A DNA stretch of 64,000 nucleotides, taken from Candidatus Bathyarchaeota archaeon. GTDB lineage: Archaea; Thermoproteota; Bathyarchaeia; Bathyarchaeales; Bathycorpusculaceae. This document shows, in pieces, positions 7,932 to 16,631 of this stretch (its first letter is position 1; each line of letters starts with the position of its first letter). Position numbers and translations under genes: made by a program. Below the pieces are notes generated by a model. The model saw only the letters and a program-made list of their open reading frames with translations, searched no databases and was not told where the DNA came from. Location of the stretch: contig JAOZIE010000023.1 in NCBI GenBank assembly GCA_026014485.1, forward strand, positions 124,001 to 188,000. The letters are read 5' to 3'.

Positions 7932-8471
7932 TCATGGGTTCGGTTTGTTTTCTTTGAACAGAAACGCCGTTATCTGCTCAACCAGTTTGCCTGTGGATTT
8001 GGCGGTTTTTTCGAGTTCTGCCACGCGTTTCTCTAAGTCGCCTGAGATGATTTTGCCTTCTATACGGTTGGCGGAGCGGAACATAAGCAGAATCCTAAAC
8101 ACGTCGTCGATTGCCTTTTCCTGCTCCTCTGCTGATGCTGGCTTGGTTCCTGCGCAGATGGACAGCAAATCGACGTAGTGTTCTTTGATTTTTAGTTCTT
8201 GGTTAACGGAGGGGTCGGTGGGGAAGGTTATGGATAGCGGGTTCTTTTTGCTTAGCTCCGCGGCGGTTGGGAAATGGATGGTTATGTCGCCTCGGATCCA
8301 TGAAGCAACAAACTCGGTGACGAAGCGGCGCACATCTTTGGGAGAAAATAATGCGGCTTCAGCTGCTGCGGGCAGTTCAGGTTTGCTCTTGCGGATTCTA
8401 ACCTTGATGACTTCATTGTCGTCTGCTTTTTTCTTTGAAGTTTTCTTCGTTTGGGCCCGCCCCCGCGCCAT
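7932..8471 (-). CDS. Conserved hypothetical protein, basic N-terminus and coiled-coil end
   Basis: 179 residues. A Lys/Arg-rich start (MARGRAQTKKTSKKKADDNE) is followed by a mixed central domain containing FVTEFVASWIRGDITIHFP, and a helical C-terminal part (ISGDLEKRVAELEKTAKSTG) likely to form a coiled coil. No recognised motif. It lies downstream of the HD-domain gene on the same strand after a 72-nt gap. The basic tail suggests nucleic-acid contact, but this is only inference. Confidence 0.7.
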   Translation of the reverse strand: MARGRAQTKKTSKKKADDNEVIKVRIRKSKPELPAAAEAALFSPKDVRRFVTEFVASWIRGDITIHFPTAAELSKKNPLSITFPTDPSVNQELKIKEHYVDLLSICAGTKPASAEEQEKAIDDVFRILLMFRSANRIEGKIISGDLEKRVAELEKTAKSTGKLVEQITAFLFKENKPNP

Positions 8472-8543
8472 TTCTTGTCACTCCACCCTTTTTCCCACGT
8501 AATCCCGAATTAAACGTTTCCGCTTCATCCGTGACCGTTTGCT

Positions 8544-9824
8544 TTAGTAGGAGATTTTCGCGGAGGTCGGGATTTTCCCCAGCACCTTCACCGTTGCCTT
8601 CTCTACGCGTTCGCGGTTTTCCGCATCTGTGTAAACTCGCATTATGTTGATGAAGCCTTTGAGGGTTTGGAAAATCTTGGAGATTTCGCTCATTCGATAC
8701 ATGGTTTTGTCGCCTGTGCTGGTTCGGCTGAAGACGGGTATCTCCATGTTTTCCATGAGCGCGCTGTGATGGTACGGAACCGACGGCACTGTTGGCACAT
8801 CGATTATTACGGCTTCCTCTGGCACTTCTGCTTCTTGGGCGATTTCTCCTTGTACTTGGTGTCGGTAGGCGTCGCGGCTGAATATGTTGGAAACCATTGT
8901 GTCCTTATCGTAGAAGGTGCGTTCGTAGACGCATTTGAGCATGCGGCGGTGCTCCAAATTCTCGATGATGGGTTTGGATTTTTTGCATTTCTTGACCGCA
9001 GCCCAAATCGTGTAGTCATCCATCGACAAGTACTCTTCAGGTGTCTTGAATGCTGTTAACCCCAGTTCATCGTTGGCTTTTTCCATAGCTGTCGCCAGCA
9101 TAATCTGGGCGGCTCTGCCGACGCGGTGGAAGTAGATGCTTTTGAAGGATTCGATGCGGGCTATGATGAAGGACTCCAACGCGGACAACGCACCCAACTC
9201 AACTGCCAAGTTCTCGCCCAGCACGTCCAAAGCGTGAATCAGCCTGAAAACGTCTATGAACCCGTACTCGGCACCCGTGTGGTAGGTGTCCCTTACAATA
9301 AAGTCCTGTTTATCTGCGTCCACGGCGCTACTGATTATCTGATCCAGAAATGCCCTGTTGGGTTTATGCAGTTTGCCCACGGCGAGTTTGCCGATTTCCT
9401 TCGGATTGTAGCCCATCTTGTCGAGTTTGTCGGCTACTTCACTTTTCTCCACAATCCACGAGGTGATGTCCTCATGAGTCATGTCTAGCTCCCTGACCAG
9501 CAAGTGCTCAAACACATGCGAAAACGGGCCATGCCCCACATCATGAAGAAGCGCCGCCAACCGCGCAACCTGAGCTTCCTCATCGTTTACCACACGGCTC
9601 ACATTCGGGTTCTCCAGCACCTTACCTGCAAGGTACATGACGCCGACGCAGTGCTCAAACCGCGTATGATTCGCGCCGGGATACACGTACTCGGAGCCAG
9701 CAAGCTGCCTTAGCCGCCGCAACCGCTGCATCGGGTAGGTGTCGATTACGTTTTTCTCCGCTTCGGTAATGTAGACGTATCCATGAACGGGGTCTTTGAT
9801 TTCGCCCCAATAAGCTTTCGGCAT
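8544..9824 (-). CDS. HD-domain phosphohydrolase (SAMHD1/dGTPase-like)
   Basis: Metal-dependent phosphohydrolase of the HD superfamily, in the branch containing dNTP triphosphohydrolases such as SAMHD1. Metal-binding residues are in RFEHCVGV and LAALLHDVGHGPFSH, and the N-terminus HGYVYITEAEKNVIDTYPMQ is typical of this branch. Substrate (dNTPs) is inferred from similarity and from the divergent thymidylate kinase gene. A longer start at 9869 is possible, but the TATA box at 9847-9858 lies inside it, so ATG 9824 (426 residues, near-leaderless) is chosen. Confidence 0.88.
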   Translation of the reverse strand: MPKAYWGEIKDPVHGYVYITEAEKNVIDTYPMQRLRRLRQLAGSEYVYPGANHTRFEHCVGVMYLAGKVLENPNVSRVVNDEEAQVARLAALLHDVGHGPFSHVFEHLLVRELDMTHEDITSWIVEKSEVADKLDKMGYNPKEIGKLAVGKLHKPNRAFLDQIISSAVDADKQDFIVRDTYHTGAEYGFIDVFRLIHALDVLGENLAVELGALSALESFIIARIESFKSIYFHRVGRAAQIMLATAMEKANDELGLTAFKTPEEYLSMDDYTIWAAVKKCKKSKPIIENLEHRRMLKCVYERTFYDKDTMVSNIFSRDAYRHQVQGEIAQEAEVPEEAVIIDVPTVPSVPYHHSALMENMEIPVFSRTSTGDKTMYRMSEISKIFQTLKGFINIMRVYTDAENRERVEKATVKVLGKIPTSAKISY

Positions 9825-9846
9825 GTTTGCGCGCTCCAACGTGGGA

Positions 9847-9858
9847 ATATTATTTATG
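9847..9858 (-). promoter_or_regulatory. TATA box of the HD gene
   Basis: Minus strand reads CATAAATAATAT, centred 28 nt before ATG 9824, which decides that start. The same AT-rich block lies about 50 nt before tmk on the plus strand, so the divergent promoters are nearly back-to-back. Confidence 0.55.
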
Positions 9859-9906
9859 CGTCTACCCATTAATGCTTAACCATTTCGTCGGCAGGATGAC
9901 TTAGAC

Positions 9907-10506
9907 ATGACCCGTAAAGGCGCCTTCATAGTCATAGAGGGTTTGGATGGTTCAGGAAAAACCACTCAGGCAAAACTCCTTGCAGCGAAGCTGAAAAAGA
10001 GCCACGGTGCAGTCTACACCGCTGAGCCTAGCCGCGGAAAAATCGGCAAATTCATCCGAAACCATATCCTCTACGGTGAAGAGCGCCCGCCGACGTCTGT
10101 GGAAGCCCTGCTTTTTGCCGCTGACCGCATCGACCACGTTCAAACTGAAGTGGCGCCTGCGTTGGAGAGGGGTCAACTGGTGGTTTCTGACCGTTACCTC
10201 TACAGTTCCTTGGCTTATCAAGGCAGCGCGGGGCTGGGCCTTCAATGGATAGAGGCTTTGAATCAGCATGCGTTGAAACCTGACCTTGCCCTATTCATTG
10301 ATGTGGACCCTGAAACCGTGCTTGGTCGTCTTAGGCGGAAAAAATCCGTTATGGAGACCCTTGAAACCCAAAGAAGCGTCCGCCAAGTATACCTTCACTA
10401 CGTAGCAAAAGGTGACCTCACCAGAATAGATGGAAACAAACCGAAAAAAGCGGTGGCAGAGCAGGTTTTGTCGGCTGTGACCGCTTTCTTGGGGACCCGC
10501 AGCTAA
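9907..10506 (+). CDS. tmk: Thymidylate kinase
   Basis: Phosphorylates dTMP to dTDP with ATP. The 199-residue protein has the P-loop GLDGSGKTT (about 12-20), the DR(Y/H) dTMP-binding motif in SDRYLYSSLAYQG (about 97-109) and an Arg-rich LID region (RLRRKKS). An AGGATGA about 7 nt upstream supports ATG 9907. It is divergent from the HD dNTPase-like gene and overlaps the 3' end of the convergent gene by 4 nt. Confidence 0.95.
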   Translation: MTRKGAFIVIEGLDGSGKTTQAKLLAAKLKKSHGAVYTAEPSRGKIGKFIRNHILYGEERPPTSVEALLFAADRIDHVQTEVAPALERGQLVVSDRYLYSSLAYQGSAGLGLQWIEALNQHALKPDLALFIDVDPETVLGRLRRKKSVMETLETQRSVRQVYLHYVAKGDLTRIDGNKPKKAVAEQVLSAVTAFLGTRS

Positions 10507-11015
10507 GTTTGCTTGTTGCGCTTTAGGATTTTCCTTTTTGATGACAGGTTGACTCTGCACTCTATGAGTGCGATAATGTCCTCGGGTGTGATGTATCTTG
10601 GTCCTCGTTCATGGAAAACTGAACTTGTCATGGTGTCTTTTTCGGGGAAGTCTAGTCGTAGCATGTAGTAGTCAAATCTGAGCGGCGCCTTTTTCTTCTT
10701 GGCGTTCTTGTAGTAGCGGATGCCGCAGAACCAGTCCATGATCTTCATGGGTTCAACGTCCAACCTTTCTTGCAGACGTTGGGCTTCTTCCTCGGTTAGG
10801 AAGCTGAAGCCTTCCGCGTCGGCGATGCCGAACTCGAAAATTACGGTGCAGTTGGGCACGGTTGGGGTTCCGACTTCTTCAAAACTGAATGTTTGGCGGT
10901 TGACTTCCTGTAGTGCTTGGACGATTTTCCGTTGGAGTTTTCGTCGTGCAAGCGTAAAAGTGAAGGTTTCGGATAGGTGAATGGTTAGGGGAAAGTTTTC
11001 GTAGAGCCCAAGCAT
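10503..11015 (-). CDS. Conserved hypothetical protein
   Basis: 170 residues with no recognised motif. There is a central TVIFEFGIADAEGFSFLTEE segment followed by PMKIMDWFCGIRYYKN and a very basic C-terminus (SSKRKILKRNKQT). It is immediately downstream (5 nt) of the p27-autoantigen-like Zn protein on the same strand, so the two form an operon. Soluble; function unknown. Confidence 0.72.
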   Translation of the reverse strand: MLGLYENFPLTIHLSETFTFTLARRKLQRKIVQALQEVNRQTFSFEEVGTPTVPNCTVIFEFGIADAEGFSFLTEEEAQRLQERLDVEPMKIMDWFCGIRYYKNAKKKKAPLRFDYYMLRLDFPEKDTMTSSVFHERGPRYITPEDIIALIECRVNLSSKRKILKRNKQT

Positions 11016-11020
11016 CCGTT

Positions 11021-11380
11021 TTAGCTCTTCATTTTCCTTATTTTTTCAAGGCTGTTTAGTAGTTCGGTGAGAGCAGCGGTTAGTTTTCCCAGTTCTTGTA
11101 CGTCGTCGGTTTTCTCGATTTTATCCTGCAAGCTCTGCATTTTCGTCATGAGCGTCGCCTCCAGTTTGTCCATTGCTGGGTTAACTGCAGGTTTGGGGGT
11201 TTCTTCGCCTTCTTTGACGATGATGACTTTTTTTTGGTCTTTGCCGCACCATAGGGTGCCGTCTTGAAGCCTGAAAAGCGGGGAGGAACAGTTGGGGCAT
11301 GCTAAGTCAGTTAAGGTGGCGCCTTGACGGAGCAGGTCAGCCATGCGTTTAATGTGCGTGTCGTCTGTTCTGCCTTGCAT
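11021..11380 (-). CDS. Sjogren/scleroderma autoantigen 1 (p27)-like zinc protein
   Basis: 119 residues. The N-terminal region matches the autoantigen p27 family: helix IKRMADLLRQGATLTDLACP, then a zinc ribbon with CPNCSSPLF and LWCGKD (last position D rather than a second Cys pair). The C-terminal half is a long helix, probably coiled coil. The family's biochemical role is not settled. Divergent from the UPF0147 gene across a 76-nt promoter region with a TATA at 11411-11420. Confidence 0.82.
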   Translation of the reverse strand: MQGRTDDTHIKRMADLLRQGATLTDLACPNCSSPLFRLQDGTLWCGKDQKKVIIVKEGEETPKPAVNPAMDKLEATLMTKMQSLQDKIEKTDDVQELGKLTAALTELLNSLEKIRKMKS

Positions 11381-11456
11381 ATAACAACCTCAAAGTAAAT
11401 ACATATCAAAGCTTATATAACTTGGTTACTGCGACACTTCAGATTGGGTGATATGT

Positions 11457-11735
11457 ATGGTGCGCAAGAAAAAAGTTGAAGAATATGAGGAACGAACCAG
11501 ACAGGCTTTAATGGTGCTTGGTGAAGTTTCCGAGGATAGTACAACTCCCCGAAACATTAGGCGCGCCGCTAAAGACTCAATGAACGCGCTTCAGAGCGGA
11601 GAATTCACGCCTGCGGTGCGGGCTTCAAACGTCATAAGCATTCTGGATGAGATTCTACAGGACCCGAACATGCCAGCGTACACTCGGGTTAAACTCTGGA
11701 ATATAATGAGCCTCATCGAAGCCATCAAAGACTAA
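11457..11735 (+). CDS. UPF0147 family protein
   Basis: 92-residue all-helical archaeal protein. The conserved stretch EDSTTPRNIRRAAKDSMNAL and the ending SILDEILQDPNMPAYTRVKL are characteristic of UPF0147. Function unknown. GGGTGA at 11446-11451 lies 5 nt before ATG 11457, which is preferred over GTG 11448 or the immediately following GTG. Confidence 0.9.
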   Translation: MVRKKKVEEYEERTRQALMVLGEVSEDSTTPRNIRRAAKDSMNALQSGEFTPAVRASNVISILDEILQDPNMPAYTRVKLWNIMSLIEAIKD

Positions 11736-11771
11736 ACACGAAGCGACTACCCTGTACACAGCGTGAACTGG

Positions 11772-12119
11772 ATGAGTAACGTCTTCCACTACGACTCCGT
11801 AAAAGCCGAGCAGGTTGATATGGAGGGCGCCTCACGAGTCAAAATGCGGTGGCTAATCACTAAAGAGATGGGCGCTGGCAACTTCGCCATGAGAGTTTTC
11901 GAGGTTGAGCCCAGCGGCTTTAGCCCATTGCATAAGCATCTGTGGGAGCACGAGGTTTTCATACTGGAAGGTTCAGGTGAACTTTTTAACGGCGAAAAAG
12001 CCATTCCGCTCAAAGCAGGCGACGTAGTTTTTGTGCCGCCAAACGAAATGCACCAATTCAGAAGCAACAGCGCGACCCCGCTTCGTTTTCTATGTTTAAT
12101 ACCCTACCTCAAAGAATGA
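11772..12119 (+). CDS. Cupin-domain protein
   Basis: Small single-cupin protein (115 residues). Metal-ligand motifs are visible: LHKHLWEHEVFILEGSGE (two His and Glu of motif 1) and PPNEMHQFRSN (His of motif 2). Such proteins bind metals or small molecules, and specificity cannot be read here. GTG 11763 is an alternative start three codons upstream. It stands 36 nt after UPF0147 and may share its transcript. Confidence 0.88.
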   Translation: MSNVFHYDSVKAEQVDMEGASRVKMRWLITKEMGAGNFAMRVFEVEPSGFSPLHKHLWEHEVFILEGSGELFNGEKAIPLKAGDVVFVPPNEMHQFRSNSATPLRFLCLIPYLKE

Positions 12120-12155
12120 ATGATTCTTCAAACGCGAATCTGACAGGCTGTTTGG

Positions 12156-12569
12156 CTAAGCAGAATTTTGCTGAGTGTTAGCGTATTCTGTATTGCCGCT
12201 TAATGCGAAGGCTCCGCCGATTACTCCCAGTATTAATCCAGCTATGAAGCCGCCCCCAGCGAATATGCTCAACGCAGAAAACGCGACAACAGTGATTGCG
12301 CCCTGTCTCACTCGGTCTGGCTTTTTTAGGAGAAACGCTCCCACTAGGACAACCACGCCGACCATTATCGATAGGGCTCCGATTACCTTGTAGTCGGTTC
12401 CTCCCAGTGAATGCTTGCGGAATTCGCCTAACCCAAGTTCCAATCCCCACTGGCTGCGAACCAACCGAAGAACTCCCTGCAGAAGTATTAGCGTGCCTGA
12501 AACTACAGATAAGACGAAGGCTGCACTTACTTGTTTATGAGGTTCAACCTGCGCCTGCAAGAACGCCAC
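12156..12569 (-). CDS. Small membrane protein with four transmembrane helices
   Basis: 137 residues with four hydrophobic segments at about 15-37, 62-83, 91-105 and 106-124; the last is Gly-rich (GGGFIAGLILGVIGGAFALS). The N-terminus is short and cytosolic-looking. It resembles DUF6114-type integral membrane proteins only in general layout. GTG start. Convergent with the cupin gene. Confidence 0.7.
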   Translation of the reverse strand: MAFLQAQVEPHKQVSAAFVLSVVSGTLILLQGVLRLVRSQWGLELGLGEFRKHSLGGTDYKVIGALSIMVGVVVLVGAFLLKKPDRVRQGAITVVAFSALSIFAGGGFIAGLILGVIGGAFALSGNTEYANTQQNSA

Positions 12570-12886
12570 CTACTTAGTACTCTGTTGACTTATCTTTTAA
12601 CCATTCTGATGGTGGACTATAGAACGTTTACACGACCTATATTCAAAGTATACCCGTTACGTTGCGTAGTGACTCCTTTTTTGGCGGGTTTCTTTGATGC
12701 TTGTTCCCCCAAAGGAGTTGATTGCGGCGCTTAACTATTACGGCGTTCTCCATTTTTGCAGGTGCCCAAAACGCAGTAACTGAGCTTTAGCGTTCTCGTT
12801 TTACTTGTGTTTTCTTTTCTTCGTATTCGCTAGTAATATATGCTAGTTACTACATCTAAAACAGGGTTCCACGGAGTTAATGCCCA
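12570..12886 (+). other. Intergenic stretch between divergent genes
   Basis: 317 nt with no supported gene. Its right end carries TAATATATG at 12833-12841, a good TATA box for the FAD gene at 12887, and GGAG shortly before its TTG start. The left end must contain the promoter of the membrane protein. A possible 67-codon frame in the middle has no protein-like features. Confidence 0.5.
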
Positions 12887-14269
12887 TTGAAATACGATGT
12901 GATAATCGTCGGTGCCGGTCCAGCAGGAATCTTCTCTGCATTAGAACTCACTCAAAAAAATAACCTTAACGTGCTGATTCTTGACCGCGGTCTAGAAATT
13001 GACCAGCGTAAATGCCCCTCAAGTCGAGGGCTGGAATGTCACCACTGCGAACCCTGCTCGATTCTTTCAGGATGGGGCGGCGCAGGCGCTTACAGCGACG
13101 GCAAACTCACCCTGTCAACCGAAGTAGGCGGGTGGCTTAACCAGTATGTTACCGAAAAAGAACTCAAGGCGCTTGTGAAGTATGTGGATGATGTCTACTT
13201 GAGGTTCGGCGCCAGCGAGCACGTTTACGGCGGGGACACTGACGCAGTAGACGAAATTGAGCGCCAAGCTGCCGCAGCGAGTCTTCGGCTGATTCGGCAA
13301 GAAGTCCGACATATGGGCACCGAGAAATGCGCCGATACCCTGCGTATGATGCACAAGGAACTAGATGACAAAATCACGTTTATGCCCAAAACCGACGTGA
13401 AAGGGCTTCTCATTAACAACCGAACGCTTGAAGGCGTCGAAACAGTCGACGGCGAGAAATTGAAATCTAAATACGTGATTGTTGCGCCCGGCAGGGGCGG
13501 AGCTGAATGGCTGCAGACTGAAGCGCAAATTAACGGGTTAAAAACTGTTAATAACCCCGTGGATGTCGGCGTAAGAGTTGAGGTTTCCGCGACCGCCATG
13601 GAACGGTTGACTTCAGTTCTTTATGAGCCCAAGCTTGTTTACTACAGCAAACTTTTCGACGACATGGTCCGCACTTTTTGTGTTTCTCCCTATGGCGAGG
13701 TCACAACCGAATCCTATGATGGCGTCTTAACCGTCAACGGCGGAAGCTACGCTGAGAGAAAAACAGACAACACAAACTTTGCGGTTCTTGTAAGCACATC
13801 TTTCACGGAGCCTTTCAAAGAACCCATCGCCTACGGCAAATACATTGCTAGGCTCTCGAACCTGCTCAGCGGTGGTGTGATGGTGCAGCGTCTGGGCGAC
13901 TTAGTGGCTGGGCGTCGAAGCACTCCTGAAAGGCTATCCCGCAGCGTCGTTACGCCTTCTTTGAAGAACGCGACTCCCGGAGACCTCAGCTTCGTTTTGC
14001 CTTACCGATACCTGCAGGACATACGCGAGATGCTTCAAGCCTTAGACGTAATCGCTCCTGGCGTACACTCACGGGATACTCTGCTGTATGGTGTAGAAGT
14101 GAAGTTCTACTCTTCCCATCTGCAGCTTACCAACTCTTTGGAAACCAAGATTCCCAACATGTTTACCATTGGAGATGGCGCCGGCGTCACCCGAGGCTTG
14201 ATTCAAGCTTCAGCTTCAGGCGTTATCGTGGCAAGGGAAATTTTGAAGCGTGAACATTTGAAGGAGTAG
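12887..14269 (+). CDS. FAD-dependent dehydrogenase (COG2509 type)
   Basis: 460-residue flavoprotein. The N-terminal dinucleotide-binding motif VIIVGAGPAGIFSALEL is followed by a Cys-rich insert (CPSSRGLECHHCEPC) and GWGGAGAYSDGKL, typical of this uncharacterised group. The C-terminal FAD motif is GDGAGVTRGLIQASASG. No substrate is known. TTG start at 12887 follows a GGAG. Only 2 nt separate it from the Zn-ribbon gene, so it leads the 12.9-17 kb operon. Confidence 0.88.
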   Translation: MKYDVIIVGAGPAGIFSALELTQKNNLNVLILDRGLEIDQRKCPSSRGLECHHCEPCSILSGWGGAGAYSDGKLTLSTEVGGWLNQYVTEKELKALVKYVDDVYLRFGASEHVYGGDTDAVDEIERQAAAASLRLIRQEVRHMGTEKCADTLRMMHKELDDKITFMPKTDVKGLLINNRTLEGVETVDGEKLKSKYVIVAPGRGGAEWLQTEAQINGLKTVNNPVDVGVRVEVSATAMERLTSVLYEPKLVYYSKLFDDMVRTFCVSPYGEVTTESYDGVLTVNGGSYAERKTDNTNFAVLVSTSFTEPFKEPIAYGKYIARLSNLLSGGVMVQRLGDLVAGRRSTPERLSRSVVTPSLKNATPGDLSFVLPYRYLQDIREMLQALDVIAPGVHSRDTLLYGVEVKFYSSHLQLTNSLETKIPNMFTIGDGAGVTRGLIQASASGVIVAREILKREHLKE

Positions 14270-14271
14270 CC

Positions 14272-15018
14272 ATGGACGCGGTAGCCCAGCAAATCCGGTG
14301 TAGCCACTGCGGTGCTCCCGTGCAGTTTAATCCGGGGGAAATCATCGCTACCTGCAAGTACTGTGGCTTCACAACCGTTATACAGACCGGGCAAGCCTTC
14401 ACCTTTGAACATAGCCTTATCCTCAACAAGTATGACCCAGCAACAATCGAGGAACCCATTAAAAACTGGATGAGCGGGGGCTTCCTGAAACCTGGCGACT
14501 TAGCACGGAAATCTACGCTTTTGGAGAAGAATCTGGTTTACCTGCCGTTTTGGGTGGTTTCCGTTGAAGCTAAAAGCATCTATAAAGGTATCTTTGAACG
14601 CATCGCGCCTGCCATAGTGAAAGAGGGCACGCTCACCAAGGAGTATGATTGGCTGATTCTGGCAAGGGAAGCCTCTGGTTTTCCTACACGCGAATACAAG
14701 ATTCCTCTGGAAGGAAAGATTCCCTACGACTTTCGGCGAATCGAGGGGTTTGCTAAGCTTTTGAACAGCGAAATCAACCGTGAAGAAGCACTGGATCTTG
14801 CCCAAACCCAGATTGATGCTCGCCACCGCTTTCTGCTTCAGGAAGATGTTGACCGGGTCATAGAGATTAAGACCGAGCTTAACTTGAAGCAGATGGTTTA
14901 CCTACACGCACCCATCTGGTTCATAAAATACAAGTACAAAGGCAACGTTTACCAGTTAACGGTGGATGGCGCCACGGGTATGGCAGTGAAAGGCGACATT
15001 CCATCTAACAGATTTTAA
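14272..15018 (+). CDS. Zinc-ribbon protein of the SPFH operon
   Basis: 248 residues. An N-terminal zinc ribbon (CSHCGAPVQF...CKYCGFTT, about 10-38) is followed by a mixed alpha/beta domain with no transmembrane helix. The layout recalls B. subtilis YdjG-type proteins, often mis-annotated as helicase-related from the ribbon alone. It is second in an operon ending in SPFH and membrane proteins, suggesting a role at the membrane. Family assignment is tentative. Confidence 0.75.
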   Translation: MDAVAQQIRCSHCGAPVQFNPGEIIATCKYCGFTTVIQTGQAFTFEHSLILNKYDPATIEEPIKNWMSGGFLKPGDLARKSTLLEKNLVYLPFWVVSVEAKSIYKGIFERIAPAIVKEGTLTKEYDWLILAREASGFPTREYKIPLEGKIPYDFRRIEGFAKLLNSEINREEALDLAQTQIDARHRFLLQEDVDRVIEIKTELNLKQMVYLHAPIWFIKYKYKGNVYQLTVDGATGMAVKGDIPSNRF

Positions 15019-15092
15019 AAATGTTTGATTAACAAACTTTAAAAGTGTCCTTTTGTTATGAACGAATGCCGAAAAAAGGCGGAGAAATGAAA

Positions 15093-15632
15093 ATGAGCGA
15101 CAAAAAGGATGATGTTTATTCAGAAGTGAAAGGTCAAATGCGCCTTTCAGAACGCATAGTTGCGTTCATTCCCGGTTTCCGGGGCTACAAAGAAAAAGAG
15201 TTGCGTCGTGAAAGCGACAGGCTGCTTAGGAATCATCTTTACCTGAAACTCTCCGCGGCTAAAACTGATCTGAAAATCCTCTCTCAAAAGTTGTCTGACC
15301 GCCGCTACTTTGATGTCTTAACAGACATGGATCGGCTTGTTGCAAAAACTGACCGTGTAGTCGAGAAAGTTAACCATGCATCCTACGGTTACACTGGGTT
15401 CTTTGACGCCGTTAAAGTGAAGGAAGAAGCGCTTGACAGGATGATAAATTTCGATAGTACCCTCATGGAAGGAATAGATGCTTTAATCGCAGAAGTTGAC
15501 GCCTTCAAGTCGGAGTTGACAAGCGGCGAAACCAAGAACCTCAAGACCCTCATCCAGAACGTAACCAGTAAGCTTGATAGTCTAGAAAGCACTTTTGATA
15601 AACGTGAAGAAGTAATTTTAGGAGTGACCTGA
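15093..15632 (+). CDS. Helical coiled-coil protein of the SPFH operon
   Basis: About 179 residues, nearly all helix and highly charged (KEKELRRESDRLLRNHLYLK; LIAEVDAFKSELTSGETKN). There is a conserved-looking amphipathic start around ERIVAFIPGFRGYKEKE. It occupies the place that PspA-type coiled-coil proteins hold in bacterial SPFH loci, but I cannot show homology. GGCGGAG at 15078-15084 favours ATG 15093 (ATG 15087 is possible). One nt separates its stop from the SPFH gene. Confidence 0.72.
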   Translation: MSDKKDDVYSEVKGQMRLSERIVAFIPGFRGYKEKELRRESDRLLRNHLYLKLSAAKTDLKILSQKLSDRRYFDVLTDMDRLVAKTDRVVEKVNHASYGYTGFFDAVKVKEEALDRMINFDSTLMEGIDALIAEVDAFKSELTSGETKNLKTLIQNVTSKLDSLESTFDKREEVILGVT

Positions 15633-15633
15633 C

Positions 15634-16614
15634 ATGCCGCAAGTTATCGAATGGCTAAACGCTGGTCCCGACGACATAGTCTGGCGTTACCCCAGCGAAG
15701 ACATTACGTGGGGCGCCCAACTCATCGTGCAAGAGTACCAGATGGCGGTGTTCTTCCGAGACGGCAAAGCCTACGACGTATTCAACGCGGGACGCCACAC
15801 CCTGACAACCCTGAACCTGCCGCTGCTGACTAGTTTGTTAACACGTTTAGCGGGGTTCGGCGGTAACAAGCCCTTCAAAGCATCCGTTATATTCATCAGC
15901 AGCAAGGTCTTCGCTGGCAAATGGGGCACCCGCGCGCAAACCACTGAGCTGGCGCCGCTGCAGGTGTTTGGGCAGTTCTGGTTCAAAATCGAGGACGCAT
16001 CGCTGTTCGTGAACGAGGTTGTTGGTGGGCAAAACGCTTACACCACCGACGAAGTTAACACTTACCTGCGGGGCTTTTTGAACGAGAAAATAATTGATGA
16101 ACTCAGCCACTACGACTTAGTTACGGTGTTTACGCGGCTGGATGAAACCTCTGTTATCGTGAAGAACTCGCTGATTGACTACTTCAAACGTGTCGGCATC
16201 GAAATTACAGACCTACGCTTCGGAGGCATCGACACCACACCCGAATACCGTGAACGTCTCTTCTGGCTCAAAACAGGCAAAACCGCACCTGACGAAGTCC
16301 TGCGGATGGAGACCCTTAAGAGCGCAGCAGATTCACTGGGGAAGTCCGGTGGAGGTGGAGCAGCACTGGGAACGGGCATGGTGCTTATCCCGCAGATTAT
16401 GACGCCCACTGGTGCTCAAGCAGCGCCTGCGGCAGCCTTAGTTATCTGTCCTAAATGCAGCGCTCGAGTTCCAGCCACAAGCAAGTTCTGCCCCGAATGC
16501 GGCGCGGCGCTGGCGCCTCCAGCAGCGGGAGCCATAAACTGCCCCAAATGCGGCAAGTCGATTCCAGCCAACTCCAAGTTCTGCCCTGAATGCGGGCAAT
16601 CAATCTCCTCTTAA
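15634..16614 (+). CDS. SPFH-domain protein with two C-terminal zinc ribbons (YdjI-like)
   Basis: 326 residues. The SPFH/band-7 domain (about 15-230) is of the YdjI or 'virion core protein' type, with WRYPSEDITWGAQLIVQEYQ and DVFNAGRHTLTT near the start. A Gly/Ala linker (about 232-268) leads to two zinc ribbons, CPKCSARVP...CPECG and CPKCGKSIP...CPECG. SPFH proteins scaffold membrane microdomains. Operon context with a Zn-ribbon, a helical and a membrane protein matches PspA-YdjGHI-type envelope stress loci. Confidence 0.9.
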   Translation: MPQVIEWLNAGPDDIVWRYPSEDITWGAQLIVQEYQMAVFFRDGKAYDVFNAGRHTLTTLNLPLLTSLLTRLAGFGGNKPFKASVIFISSKVFAGKWGTRAQTTELAPLQVFGQFWFKIEDASLFVNEVVGGQNAYTTDEVNTYLRGFLNEKIIDELSHYDLVTVFTRLDETSVIVKNSLIDYFKRVGIEITDLRFGGIDTTPEYRERLFWLKTGKTAPDEVLRMETLKSAADSLGKSGGGGAALGTGMVLIPQIMTPTGAQAAPAAALVICPKCSARVPATSKFCPECGAALAPPAAGAINCPKCGKSIPANSKFCPECGQSISS

Positions 16615-16631
16615 GCGACGGGGTAACGGCT

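Noticed and set aside
12531-12734. 67-codon plus-strand frame in the gap before the FAD gene
   Set aside because: No family resemblance, no ribosome-binding site, and it overlaps the start of the membrane-protein gene.
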